Below, piece by piece: positions 42,896 to 54,625 of a stretch of 64,000 nt of DNA; position 1 is the first letter of the stretch; every line of letters starts with the position of its first letter. The stretch is from Desmodus rotundus (lineage: Eukaryota; Chordata; Mammalia; Chiroptera; Phyllostomidae): contig NC_071398.1 of NCBI RefSeq assembly GCF_022682495.2, positions 12,158,934-12,222,933 of the forward strand, read 5' to 3'. Below the pieces are notes generated by a model. The model was not told the DNA's origin. It was given only the letters and a program-made list of their open reading frames with translations, and did not search any database. The position numbers and the translations under genes are program-made.

Positions 42896-45090
42896 CCACC
42901 ACCTCACTGTTTCCATTTCGGCACGCACCACGCACAGAGGTGATAGTCACCAGATGGTCATCCTCACTCTTGACCTTTCCCGCACACTGTGTTGGTTCAT
43001 TGCCTCTCCAGACTGCTCTCTCTCTGCTCTCGGTGCTTCCCTCTCCCTCTCCACTCTCCTTCTCGGTCCCTTTCTCTCTCTTCCTTCTCTCTTGCTCTTT
43101 TAAACCAGAGACTTAAGCATAAAATATAATATTGAAGTCTACATACTCACTTGGATGGATGCTGGCACATGACCATTCCTAGTCATGTGCTTCACCTGAC
43201 TTGTAGGTGTGCCCAACCACACTGAGTGTGAATAAAAAGATGGAAATGTTACATAAAGATTTTTTAAAATATATATCAATATACAATGGACCTCAAATTT
43301 TAAGCTCTATTTCCTCCAAAAAAAAAAAACCCTACCTTTCCCCAAAACAACGGCATAAATAGAGATAATCGTATCAACTGGTCTGATATAACCCCGTTGG
43401 TTTGTAATGGTGTCCAATTCCAGTTCGTGGACTCTGCATTACTTCACATAATAGGTGAAATGTAATCATGAGCGTATGCTGTTTTCCGGTGCTTGTTCTT
43501 AACATTTTAGTTTATACTTCTTTGTTTATACTTCCTTTGTCAAGGTGAGCGTCAGTTGCAACATCACTTTAAATAAAAGTGACGAGCACAGATTTCTAGA
43601 ATGGTTTCCTGACAATTATCTTCTTTTAAAAAAGAACTCCAAGCAGCACATTTTTGCCCCATGTGAGGCTAGTCCATCATTGGAATAATACTTGGGTGAG
43701 ACATTTCCACCTTTAAGCATTACCTACCATTCTCAAATAATTGATTAAAATAGTAGCCACTACCAGGAATCCCTGAAAGCTATCCAAGTTTCTGACTTTA
43801 CTTTTTAAATAATTATTTGGAAGGAAAGCAGAAGATAAATTTTAACAGTTGATAATTTTGAAGTCATAAAGTTATTTATAAATTGTTCTTATATCCACGG
43901 ATGTTTCAGGCAGGCATGAATCACCTTGTTTTATCTTCTGGGTGAATAATTCCGTTGCCAAAAACTCAGACAACAATATGATTTTCCCGTAATGATACAC
44001 TTAAAGGGAAAGTAAGAACTGGAGACTTTAAATAAAAGTCATGCTTTCTGAATCTATATGCATCACGTATAATTATGTGTTTAAAGGTCTGACAATGTAC
44101 AGGGTGAGAAATAGCACACATGTATATATCTCACTCTTACGCATTAAAGTGTTAACCCCTATACTTCCTAGAAATAAGTTTTAAATGAACTCTTAGGCCT
44201 TATTTGATTATTGAGCAGCGTAAATGGGAGAATTGTGTAATATGTAAATCACATCTTAATTAAGCTGCTTAATATAAAAGTTAAAAAATAATCTACATGT
44301 CAACTAGCTAACAAAACGAGAGAGATTGATTGAACTATGGCAACACTGAGGGAAACTAAAAGTTAAGAATTTCAGTTTAACAGACCATGGGAATTATTTC
44401 TTAGGGTAACTGCAAATCTAATCCCCCATACCCCGAGTTATTTTTAAACTCAAATAACTTTTAAGATTTATTCCAAAGTCAGTTTGGTCTTTATGATGTG
44501 TTTCTAATGCCTCAGTTTTATTTTAAGCTTAAACCCTCAGAAATAGCTTTCTGCGTCCATAAGCATATTAAAACAAATCACAAAACCAGAGGTAATTTGA
44601 ATGCCTGAGGAGAGACATAGGCAAATAAATAATGGTGCATCTAAAGAAAGCTACAAGGTAATTTAAAAATTATTACTATTATGGCAGACAACACAAATAT
44701 TCTAATATTCCATGAAAAAATAGTCAAAAGTTATATATCCACTGTTTTTCTTTTAACTAGGTAAAGGTTTAATAACTATAACAGCTACTAATTAAGTGCC
44801 AATCCTGTGTTTGAGGACACGTTAGAAAATTAAAGATGTTGTAAAATTAATCTCTATAAAACATTAAATGTCATAAATTTTAAGAAGCACCATCAAATTA
44901 ATAACAACTTGAAGGTGGGAGGGAGAAAAATGAAGCAACACCACATGTTAAATTTATGCATCCATCATAAAATTTACTTTAACTATACCCATGTAGTTTC
45001 CAGGAAAAATACCAAAGCCACATTTCCCAGTGCCACTTAGGTAAGCAGCTCATTCTCCCCAGCCCCTGCAGTGAGGTTATTTTCACACAG
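42896..45090. other. Unassigned DNA; possible L1-like trace
   Basis: No gene is recognised over about 2.2 kb. A pyrimidine-rich tract lies at 43010-43100 and an A run at 43319-43330. At 44600-44760 the texture (GGCAAATAAATAATGGTGCA, then AATTTAAAAATTATTACTAT) weakly recalls the 3' end of an old L1. The palindrome TTAATTAA lies at 44256-44263 in an AT-rich block without repeat signature. Confidence 0.4.
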
Positions 45091-45093
45091 CGG

Positions 45094-45464
45094 TGCTGTG
45101 GACTGAATTGTGCTCCTCACCCCAAGTTCATGTCATGAAGCCCTAACCTCCCCCCCACCCCCCATGTGAACGTATTTGAAAATAAAGCTCTAGGAGGTAA
45201 AGCAGGGTAAAGGAAGTCGGAAGGGTGGGGCCCTGATCTGGTAGGATCGGCACACTTATAAGGGGAACAGAGAGATCTCTCAGTGCGCAGAGTGCATGTG
45301 AGAACACCCTATCTGCAACCTCACAAGAGAGATTTTACCAGGAACCAATTCATGTGGCTCCTGATTTTTGACTTCCCAGCCTCTAGAACTGTGAGAAATA
45401 AATCTGTTGTTTAAGCCATGTATTCTGCGGTATTTTGTACTGGCAGTTGAAGCAGACTAATACA
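45094..45464 (+). mobile_element. MaLR (MLT1-type) solo LTR
   Basis: A complete ERVL-MaLR LTR of about 371 bp: it starts TGCTGTGGACTGAATTGTGC, has CCAAGTTCATGTCATGAAGC, GGGTGGGGCCCTGATCTGGT, a GATCGGCACACTTATAAGGG TATA-like region, CCAGCCTCTAGAACTGTGAG, AAATAAATCTGTTGTTTAAG (polyadenylation signal AATAAA) and ends CAGACTAATACA. It is non-coding and old. No matching target duplication is evident. Confidence 0.85.
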
Positions 45465-45482
45465 ATTTGTAATACGGTTATT

Positions 45483-45578
45483 GGGGGGGGGGGATGGGAG
45501 AGGTCAAAAGGTAAGAATCCCCTCTCCCCCTCCCTCCTCCTCCTCCCCCGCTCCTTCTTCTTCTTCTTTTTTTTTTTT
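45483..45578 (+). repeat. G run followed by a polypyrimidine tract
   Basis: Eleven G residues at 45483-45493, then at 45519-45578 an almost pure C/T tract (one G) passing from CCTCC units to CTT units and a T run. It gives low-complexity open frames on both strands that are not genes. Confidence 0.95.
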
Positions 45579-45589
45579 AAACTTATATT

Positions 45590-46250
45590 TAGGTACATGC
45601 AGAGTTCCTGGTGGTTTTAGTTGGATCGAGTTCAGCGCTGGCTTCGCCTCCAGTTGGAGGAGCAATTCTCCTTCAGCAGGACGGGAGGTTCCAGCACCCG
45701 CAAGACCCTCCGTCTCTTCATGTTCTACATCAGTCACCGAGTTTCTGAAACAGGGAGCCCCATTGTGCCTGACGGCCTGCATGTTATCTTTGGGTGATGA
45801 CAAGTATTCTTGCTTGGTCGTTCACTTTCTGTTACCCGGTGTCTCATTTCTTACAGGCTGAGACTTTGGAAGGAGCCTGCAGTATCCTTGGGAAAGGGCT
45901 GCTGTCCCGCGGAAGGGTTTCCTTGCGCTCTCCCACCATTGCCCTGACGTTCCTGTGGCTGTTGCCTTCCTTCCTGATGGCGGCTCCGCGTGCTCCCAAC
46001 AGAGTCTCTGCCAGTTCCCTTTTTCTCCCACAGGCTTTGGGGGCCGCCCTTGTGAACTCAGTGAAAGAAGCGATGGCTCTTTGCAAGCTTACTCCTTCCC
46101 AAGGGGTTCCTAAAGATTCTAATCGTTCAGGCCAGCACTCATGTGGTCGTTAAAGGTGGAAAAAGTTTGGCATTTTTCTCCCAACCATTTCCTACGGCAG
46201 ATACTCCTCCTCCCAACATTCTGCCCGTGGGGAAAGCAGCTACAGCTTTC
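45590..46250. other. GC-richer unassigned block after a T run
   Basis: About 660 bp that is richer in GC and CpG than the flanks, placed directly after the T tract. If that T tract is the A tail of a minus-strand retroposed sequence, this block would be its body. Frames of 99-126 codons overlap on both strands, which is common in GC-rich DNA; none shows a recognised domain. It may be a retroposed or LTR-derived sequence I cannot name. Confidence 0.35.
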
Positions 46251-47870
46251 ATCTTTCCTAGGAAGTGCTCATTAGTTCATACTTAGGTCCTCAGCTCTCT
46301 GAGTTCTTTCCCTTAAGGACTATCATTTTGTAGCTTGCTCATAGGACTTGTCCCCATGACAATGGTGGGGCAATGGGGCTTAAATCAGAACTGTTAATTC
46401 AGTGTGGGATTTTGAATCTCTCCATATGTGTTGGCAAAGTTTTCTCTATGTGGTGCCCTGAATTGTCCTTCTCATTTGCTAAACTCTCACCAAAAAGATG
46501 AGAGAGTAGAACTTTCCCTACATATTCCATTTGGAATAAGTAGATAGACAAATTTTTCCATTAAATTGAATGGACATTAACTTAAATGTCTTGTTTATAA
46601 GCACAGAGCCTCTTTGAAAAGTCTCATTCATTTCATTTTGTTATTAAAGAAATGCAAATAAAATTTCTGTACACAGAAAGAGGAAACGAAAAAAAAAGCA
46701 TGAAAAAATAAAAATAAGCTTGAGGCCATAATAAAACAAAGCCAGGAAAACAGATTTTTCTCTGGGAACCAGCAATGTGTAATGAGAGGGAAGCACACAA
46801 CTGGGTGTTAGATAAATGAAGCATCGAGGAAGAAATGAAAATAAAGCAACTTGATCAAAGAATAGAACACAGGACTGTGATAAAAGAAGATAGCTTTATA
46901 AAGAAAGTAATACTTGATTTTCTAGTAGAGACAATTAGAAGAGAAGGAATATGTTTAAAAACTTAGTCAAGCTGTGCTAGCAGAGCTATAGTTTATGAAT
47001 ATGCATCTGACAATAAATATTCCTTTCTACTTCCTACAAATTGGAAATGGAGTAGCTAATAAACCACCATGATCTCACTTCTTGTAAAGCAAGGCTCCAA
47101 AAGAAGAAAAAATAGTTATTTTGTTTTTATTTACACTTATAAATAATATAGCTCTGAGATGATTTTAAGATAGATAAAAAATTCAAAGTACTAATTGTGA
47201 TGCACACATTCTGATGTACTAATTGTGATGCATAATTGTAGTCTTAATGATCTCAAAACTCTTAGATTCTACCCCAAATTACCCAATTTGACAAATGTAC
47301 TAAAAATCACTATTTCTCCTAAGTGGGTTTTACGGACTTAGCTAATGAAACTTACTGAAAAAGTTTTATGTATGCCTTGGCAATATGGGGAGAAGAAGAG
47401 GGTTTTAGGAATCATTTACAATTATGCATTTTTATTGGTGCCAGATTCTATGCCCAGATTAGCTTTGGTAACCACTGTACCAGTCTCCATGCTGTTTCTT
47501 CTAACGTGCTTTATATGGGTTTAACGTTGATGATTAACTTTCTAGGGAGCTAAAAACATTACTATATAATCTTATTTATCCTTTAAAACTGTTCGCTATA
47601 CAGGAAAATGATGTACCCTGGAAAATAAAAAAGACAGCTGGTGATATTTCCTTATAAAATGATATTCTCTGCATTTGGCTGATTTACTCTATATCTTTGT
47701 CCTTATTCTCTATGAGTTCTCTTGTACAAAAACTAAAAGGTACAAATACTATTTAGAAATTAGTTAAGGGCCTTAATTTATATGTATATATACACACATG
47801 TATGTGTATTCCTACTTTAAAATTAATATCTAAACACTATGCAACTATAATGTAATTATATACATAATAA
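46251..47870. other. AT-rich unassigned DNA
   Basis: No gene or transposon is recognised. A two-copy repeat of TACTAATTGTGATGCA lies at 47190-47232. Confidence 0.5.
47190..47232 (+). repeat. Two-copy direct repeat
   Basis: TACTAATTGTGATGCA occurs twice, at about 47190-47205 and 47217-47232, separated by 11 bp. Confidence 0.85.
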
Positions 47871-47871
47871 T

Positions 47872-48070
47872 TACTATTCTTATTATGCGCCCAACAGTAT
47901 TCTTTGCGCTTTACCTACATTATTTATTAACTTTAAACATACCCTCGAGGTTTAGGTGTCTTCATTCTGCCTATTTTTTCTTTAAGAGACCTGAGACAGA
48001 GGAACTAAATCAATTGCCCAAGGTCACACAGTTGCTAATGAGAGCATTGGGATTCTGAGATTGATCATTT
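47872..48070 (-). mobile_element. MIR SINE, near full length
   Basis: Reversed MIR: TTATGCGCCCAACAGTATTC, TTTGCGCTTTACCTACATTA, then AACTAAATCAATTGCCCAAG and GGTCACACAGTTGCTAATGA, followed by GGGATTCTGAGATTGATC at the head. Confidence 0.85.
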
Positions 48071-48655
48071 TATACCAATCTAGACTGTACACCATTAAAG
48101 TCTGTCATCTTTTTTAACCATTGAAGTACAAATGAAATGTTTGACTATGAAAATAAAGTATCATCCTTGTTGTTAAATTATTGGGCAATCGCTCTATTCA
48201 TTTTCTTGTAGCACATGGATACAACTAGATTCAAAAACACCTATGAGATATAAGTATGCACTACAAGTCTTAGAACTGAAGCTAGAAGTCTCAAAGAGGG
48301 CGGTGTGGCAAATGCGAGAAGGTAAACGAGAGGCTTCGGAGTAAATGTGGGGATACCTCGCTCACCTTGCTCAGGATCTAGGGCATAGCAGGTACTAACC
48401 GATATGTACATACGAGTGGGAAAAGAAAGAAGACAGGGAGCAAATGAAGGACAGAGGAAAGAAGAGAGAAGGTCTTTGGTGGGGGTGGGGGAAGTGTGAC
48501 TTTCCAAACAAGTTAAGATCTTGGTGGGCAAAACCTGATATGCATAGTTCTTTTAAATCCCATTAGATGTTAAATATAATGCAATGCAGTGATTCATGCA
48601 GAGACATTCTTTCCTAGAGCCAACATTTACAATCTGTTTTTTTTTTTCTTTTACA
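48071..48655. other. Unassigned DNA
   Basis: No gene is recognised. The 96-codon minus-strand frame at 48241-48531 has no domain. Confidence 0.5.
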
Positions 48656-48832
48656 GTTGTCCAAACCGATCAGCTCAAAGACTAATGATGTGGCATATTA
48701 CTCTAATCATCTAGATAAGAAAAGGGATGTTTCGGAGAGTTGCATGCATTACCGAAGGCCACGCAGCTCACTGCAGGAGCAAGGACTTTATATCTGGTCT
48801 TCTGGTTTTGAAACACAGAGTCTTTGCTAGGT
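48656..48832 (-). mobile_element. MIR SINE fragment
   Basis: On the plus strand AATCATCTAGATAAGAAAAG, CATTACCGAAGGCCACGCAG and CTTTATATCTGGTCTTCTGG are in reversed MIR order. Confidence 0.6.
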
Positions 48833-50058
48833 TGTATAGTAAGCTTCACCCTACCCCATCACTTAATTAAATGTTGGTTTTTAAAAGTCTTTTTAACCAA
48901 ACTCAGGTCTGATATTTTAAGTAGTTTTATTTTCAATAAAACTTAAAATCTCTAATATTTCCTACTACTGGACATATCTGAGTTTCATGAACCAATACAG
49001 TTAATCTCTCTATGAAAATCCCTTATGATGTGTTGTCAGAATTCCCTCCCACTTATAGTGGCAGTTCAACCAGCTTTTCACAGAGAACTGTAATTGTGAG
49101 GAAGGCCTGAGTCCTTGATGACTAATCCTTCGCGTGGCCCGGCCACTCACTTTATTTTTAGCATCCTTCAGTGCAAATGACTGTCTCCCTCTGACATTTA
49201 CAGTGGCTTCCAGCTGCATCAGGGCTCCCAAGGCAACCTGAGGGGAAACTGGGAATGAGTGCAGGACTTGAATGAGTTTTCTCAACGTCTTACTAAATAG
49301 AAAGTCCCCACGTTACATTTTTGGGGACTTCCTAATTTTAATCTAGTGATACGCATTGACTTTGGAGGTCGTAAAAGAACCACTGTAGACCCTTTCTGCT
49401 TTTCTGTAGACCTGTGCTACTCAAATGTTTGGACACCAAATGGTTTTACATGCAATGTCCACCTGGAGACTGAACATTTGCTGCATCACTTTTTCATTTT
49501 GCGTTCATTCCTTTAATTGCTCTTTCATTTATATCACTCATATAATAAACATAAATGTAACTCCTATCATATATTAGATGTTAGATTCTGGGATTGCAAG
49601 ATGTGAAAAGTAGCCTATGATTTTAAAGGCATGTGATCTTGTGGAGAGAACTCCGTAAAGCAAATCTTTATGGCGCTTCATTGTTCACACACTCATTCCA
49701 TTTCTATTTTTTATTTGTATCTCCTAATTGCTGGGACCTCCTCCTCCCTCTTCACTCCACCGTCTCGAACATTCTCAACAATGTTCTCAGGAATTTATTG
49801 GTAAATATTTAAAGTTCTATACCAGGAACTCCATGCTATTGTTTTCGGTTATTGCTTTTGTAAGTGGGAATACATTACATTTCTTAAACTGTCATTTGAG
49901 AGTGTATGAACATTGCTGATTTTATGCTAATTTTGTTGCCAACTCTGTTATTGGGCTTACAAATTATTTTTGCTTGTTTTTGTTTGCAGCTGCTTCTGTT
50001 GGGTTTCCCAGGTGAAACGTATTTGGCACATGTGAAAGTTGTACTAATTTTTTCCAAC
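48833..50058. other. Unassigned DNA with weak L2- and hAT-like traces
   Basis: No gene is recognised. CTGTGCTACTCAAATGTTTG near 49411 recalls the end of a small hAT element, and 49545-49660 recalls a reversed L2 3' end. Neither is strong enough to call. Confidence 0.4.
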
Positions 50059-50059
50059 T

Positions 50060-50168
50060 GTATTACATTTATTGGGGTAACAGCGGTTACTAAAATTTTA
50101 TAGGTTTCGAGTGAAAAATTATATATCACCTGTACATCACTTTGTGTGTTCACCACTGTACTCTTAAC
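50060..50168 (-). mobile_element. LINE-1 3' UTR end, minus strand
   Basis: On the plus strand ATTACATTTATTGGGGTAAC, GGTTACTAAAATTTTATAGG and TTTGTGTGTTCACCACTGTA match the reverse complement of the same L1 3' terminus seen at 22700-22775 (TTGTGAGCCAATGTCACCCC). Confidence 0.7.
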
Positions 50169-50433
50169 TGTCAAAAATACCTATTACTTTGTTATAGTTA
50201 CTGGTGTTACTGAAGATCACTTCAAGAATGTACTTCGAAAGTAATAATGGTAGTGTCCCTTTGCAAAGTTATTTTTAGAATTAATGAGAATGCTTCTAAT
50301 CTTGTGTTTCACCATTATTAATAATGCTGCTTTACACCTCTTTGTCTAATAACCATTTTTACTGTGTAAGGGAAAAATTTGATAATCACTACCTTACTAG
50401 TAGTTTCTAGTAGACATAAGCTTTAATTTTTTT

Positions 50434-50641
50434 TAAAAGATTATATTTATTTTATTTTTAGAGAGGGAAAGGGAGGGAGAAGGGGAGGGAGGGAAACATC
50501 AATGTGTGGTTCCTCTCCTGCTCCGCCTACTGGGGACCTGGCCCACAACCCAGGCATGTGCCCTGACTGGGAATCGAACCAGAGACCCCTTTGATTCCCA
50601 TGTCGGCACTCAATGCACTGAACCACACCAGCCAGGGCGGT
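50434..50641 (-). mobile_element. VES SINE, copy 5
   Basis: Minus-strand VES: on the plus strand an A/T tail, GAGGGAAAGGGAGGGAGAAG, AACATCAATGTGTGGTTCCT, CACAACCCAGGCATGTGCCC, TGACTGGGAATCGAACCAGA (B-box complement) and ACTGAACCACACCAGCCAGG at the head. A 12-bp exact duplication flanks it (TTTAATTTTTTT at 50422-50433 and 50642-50653), though its low complexity makes it weaker evidence. Confidence 0.93.
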
Positions 50642-50653
50642 TTTAATTTTTTT

Positions 50654-51395
50654 GAATGTCTTTGATGTCTATTCATATGAGTCATTTTTATTGACCCATT
50701 CTATTGATGGATTATAATAATTTGTGCCCCAATATATTATATTATCCTTGAATTCACTGTCTATATTTTATTCATTTTATAACTTAATTATAGTATCAAA
50801 GTGGACATTGGGGAGAGTTTAATGTAGAGACTATTTATAAACTGTGGACAGGTTTAAGGAGAACCATAAGAGGTAGGGCAAGTACGCTGGGACTAGAGCT
50901 AGTGGTGACCTTACTATTATTCCTAGGCTTGAATGGGCAAGAGGGAAGGAAAGGAGGTAGCTACACAAAGCTTTCTTAGCAAGAGATATGACTCATATTA
51001 GATGCAACCAAGCAACAGTGACATTGCATGAAGGGGGTCAGTGGAGTAAGCAGTCCTGCCTCAGTTTCCTCCCTCTGACTTTCTTCTCCCCATGCGATCT
51101 GAAGCCAGAGAGCAGGAAGGTCCACTGATGCCCTCCGTGCGGGTCTGCTTTCCAGAGCACAGAGCCGGAGGAGAGTATCTAGGATGAGGAAGCAAAAGAC
51201 ATCATGTGTTTCTGAAGAAAGTTTCTAATAACCTAGCGTGCCCGGTGCCTGTGTTATACACGACCCTTCTCATCATGTGACAAGGGCTCACAACAATGAA
51301 GTAAAACTTTTATTCAGGATTATGCAGGGAATACTGAGGATCTTGTGTTTAAGAGACAGACGTGGCAACTGGACCTAAGAAAGGCGTCAATGCGG
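50654..51395. other. Unassigned DNA
   Basis: No gene is recognised. The part at 50800-51000 has a repeat-like texture (CTGTGGACAGGTTTAAGGAG) that I cannot assign. Confidence 0.4.
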
Positions 51396-51399
51396 CTAC

Positions 51400-51605
51400 A
51401 GCTCAGTGAAAAAGAGCACACTGAGTTTAGGATGAGGACAGAGGAAGTCAGGAGATAATAAGTATTCTGAGGCTTACAGTTCTTTGTAAGCTGTTAGGTT
51501 TTTTCCTAAGTATAGTGGGAGTCCACTGAAAGTTTTTACATAGGGAGTGTTATGAGCCGATCATCTGAATTATTTATTACTTAAAAGAATCCTTGATAAA
51601 ATCCT
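51400..51605 (-). mobile_element. L2-like fragment, minus strand
   Basis: On the plus strand CTGTTAGGTTTTTTCCTAAG, AGTGGGAGTCCACTGAAAGT, ACATAGGGAGTGTTATGAGC and CGATCATCTGAATTATTTAT match a reversed internal L2 region (GGGAAGCCATTGGAGGGTTT theme). Confidence 0.5.
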
Positions 51606-52585
51606 TGTACCAGATGATTGATTCAGGTAAGTAAGTAAGTAGTATTCTTCTGAGGCTGTGCGGTGGATGGATATGAGTTGATGGGCAGGGGTATTTTTAA
51701 CTACTTTTTTGGTTTCTTAGTTCCACGTAGTTTTTAAAAAAATTTTTAGATACAGGTTTGATTGCTTACACTTGGCTAAATGTCACGGACAAATTAGAGT
51801 TGTGATATTTTTTAATTGTAAATATGTATAAACTTGTGTTTTGCTTTTGTTTTTAAATCTCTTCTATATTTATATTTTGGTATTGCATCTTGGTAGACTA
51901 CACATGTATTTCATGTCTTTACATGTATTTGTTTCCCACTACTTCCTGTTTAGTTGTACTAAGTCCTTGTTTTCCTGTTTTTGCCATCCCTTTGAACAGA
52001 ACACTATCTGTACTGTGTTTTTGAGTATAACTTCTAAGTAACCAACCTATTTGTTTTTTTTTTATTTTTGGCTTGGTAATATCACTTAAACATTTGAATT
52101 TTATTATAAATACCATGTTGGTCACATCTCATATTTTGAGTCTTTTTTTCTGTGATTCTTCCATTTAAAAAGGTATACATTGCAAAACAATAAAAATTTT
52201 TGAATATAATTTTAAATTTTTTTAAATAATGAGTTTTCTTGCATGTCTTTACTATGTCTTCTATACTTGTCTCCAGAGGCAGCAAAAAGGGGACGTCTGG
52301 GGAATTTTAGTTCTATGGTGAATTTTAGTTCTATGGTGAATCACGGCTTGGGGGGGGAGACACCCACTGGTTAGGGCAGGTGGTGGTGGCTTCTGAGAGT
52401 AGCAGGCTTGTTGTATCCTGCGAGCCTGAGGTGAGGGAAGAAAGAAGCAGCAAGATTGGGGAGTGAGGAAAGAGTGAAGATAGATAATATATAAAATGAA
52501 GTCGGTTTAACCACGGAGGCTGAGGCATGAAGAAAAACTCCATTCTTGTTCTAAGTAGACTGGGAACTTAAAGGTTTTTGGACTT
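51606..52585. other. Unassigned DNA
   Basis: No gene is recognised. A tandem duplication of an 18-mer lies at 52302-52337. Short overlapping frames at 51841-52543 have no domain. Confidence 0.5.
52302..52337 (+). repeat. Exact 18-bp tandem duplication
   Basis: GAATTTTAGTTCTATGGT occurs twice head to tail, and a third unit begins (GAAT) before diverging. Confidence 0.95.
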
Positions 52586-52589
52586 ACAG

Positions 52590-53020
52590 TCCCACGTCTA
52601 TGCCTGCACGTACAACTGGGCCTCTCTCTAGCTCACCCTCTGATTATGGAGTCACGATGCAGATGTCCTTGTTACTGCCTGAAGGACTCAAACATACATC
52701 CACTTGACCTCCCTTATCCAGACCACCAGATGTGACCAGACGTCCTGGCACCCGGCATCCTGACCACTGAACATTGACTGATAACCTTTGTGGACCAATC
52801 CGAGGGCTAAGAATACCAGACCGCCAGTGCTCAGAATGTACTTTTAACTATAAGAACTTTTATTTTTTCTTTCTTCTTTTGAACACTTCTGGGTTTTCAC
52901 CTAGCTGTGTTCTCAGTTTGCAAACTCCAAGACCACTGAAAAAAATTTTATCATCTATTTCTAGCCAAAGCCTTCCAACCCTTTTTGAGTTTGCTTGACA
53001 GGAAATTACCTTTATCACTT
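52590..53020 (+). mobile_element. Possible old retroviral LTR
   Basis: The plus strand has an LTR-like texture: short CCAGACCACCAGATGTGACC and CACCCGGCATCCTGACCACT segments, a TATA-like ACTATAAGAAC at about 52848-52858, then a downstream pyrimidine-rich leader. No clear AATAAA, TG/CA ends or target duplication is seen. It could also be unrelated unique DNA. Confidence 0.35.
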
Positions 53021-53865
53021 AGAGACGGTTTAGGATTCTTCAGCAAATGTTGTTCCCCATGTACTGATGTACACAAATAAGTACAATGTAATGGCATTGT
53101 TCCCCTGAACCAAGTAATTAAATTAAGAGAAAATTTCACCAACTGTTGGGCCAAAACTGTATTTCTGAATCAAGCATGGAAAAGAAGGGAACCTCGAATA
53201 TCCCATCGTGTGCTAGCATTCCCATAGAGTGAAAAATGTTTACACTTCTATATTTTCTATAATTTTTCCCACTTTCTGAATAGCAATGTTTGAGTGAATT
53301 TGTTAATGTGTTTATCTCAGCCTAAAGTTAAACATAGACATAACCATATCTTAAATATTACTTATTTCCTACATAAAGATTTCTTAATTATATTTGCAAT
53401 CATATGCATGATGGGTAAAACTATTACGGCTTAATTTTCTCTTATCAAATTGCATCTATAGACAGTAAGTCTTATTTTCACTTGGTGCTTCTCATTTATC
53501 AAACCCTTTTCACATGCATTATGATGTGATTACTTGTGCGTTTTTCAATCACTGAGAACATGACTCTTTATTCTAATCATGGAGGATTCAAACCCTTCAC
53601 AGCAATGCCGGAGACGTGGGAGCCGACGGGGAGATAGTTAATAACAATGCTACATAAAGGGCATTCGTGATGAGTAGTAAGTGCTCTGCTCCAGGATGCT
53701 TTGCTTTGATGAGCCAGAAATAGAATCTCTGATTAGATGTTCCAAGTCCACACCCATAGCTCATATTACAGATGCAGGGCAAAAACTTGCTCATAGGTTT
53801 TACGCCAGGGGATTGGTTGCAGAACTAACAAGTTAAACCGATTGTTACTGTAATTACTAGTACAC
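53021..53865. other. AT-rich unassigned DNA
   Basis: No gene or transposon is recognised with confidence. Confidence 0.5.
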
Positions 53866-53867
53866 AT

Positions 53868-54025
53868 GAAGCCCTTATTGTGTGTAGAGCGTGTGTTTTT
53901 TCAAGCATTACATCTTTGTCACAATCGCCCTGTAAGAAAGGGGACTCTATCTTCCCAAATCACAGATAAGGTAACAAAAACACAGACACTGGAAGGGACT
54001 ATTTGCAGACCTAGAAAGCAAGGGT
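53868..54025 (-). mobile_element. MIR SINE fragment
   Basis: Reversed MIR: GAAGCCCTTATTGTGTGTAG, AGCATTACATCTTTGTCACA, ATCGCCCTGTAAGAAAGGGG, TCACAGATAAGGTAACAAAA and CAGACCTAGAAAGCAAGGG in order. Confidence 0.7.
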
Positions 54026-54374
54026 GAGTTATTTTCTGCTTAGGGATATAAAAGATGTTTGTCTTGGTAGGTGTCCCTTAAATCCATTCTATCCCAAACC
54101 CCAGCATCATTTTTAACTTGGGGAAGCATAACAGAAAGGTCTTCATCTCCCAGCAGGAATGATCTCAGTCTAAAATTTTTACTTGCTAATACATCTCCCT
54201 GAACATTTCTCTATCTCAGACACGCTCTGCTGCTGGGGGGTTCCTGTTTCTTTCTAACTATGTCTGTCTGTCTCTCAATCTATTAATCAGTTTATCAGTC
54301 TGATCTCTTTATAACTGCCTCCCAGTTATTTTTTATCTAGTTTTTAAACAATTGGTAAGATTAATCAATAAGAA

Positions 54375-54625
54375 TGTTTTATACCAGCAGTTGTCAAACT
54401 GAATTCCATGTAACAGTGATCACACAAAATAATCTACGACAAAAAATATCCTACTCAAATAAATTTGAGTGATGTGAATTCCCTTTAGCCCACCTTAGGA
54501 GAATCACAATCAGCTTTAAGAGTTTAAGGTTTCTGAACATTCCTGGGGCCTTCTTTAGAAAAAAAAGATGTTGATTTTATTTAACACAGCCTTTCCAGAT
54601 ATATCTGAGTATAACTTTCCACACA
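54375..54625 (+). mobile_element. Unnamed old mammalian repeat, possibly a DNA transposon
   Basis: CCAGCAGTTGTCAAACTGAA, TTCCATGTAACAGTGATCAC, CTACTCAAATAAATTTGAGT and TTTAAGGTTTCTGAACATTC have the style of an interspersed element whose ends start CAG-TTGTCAAACTG. I recall the pattern but cannot name the family or see its right end. Confidence 0.4.
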
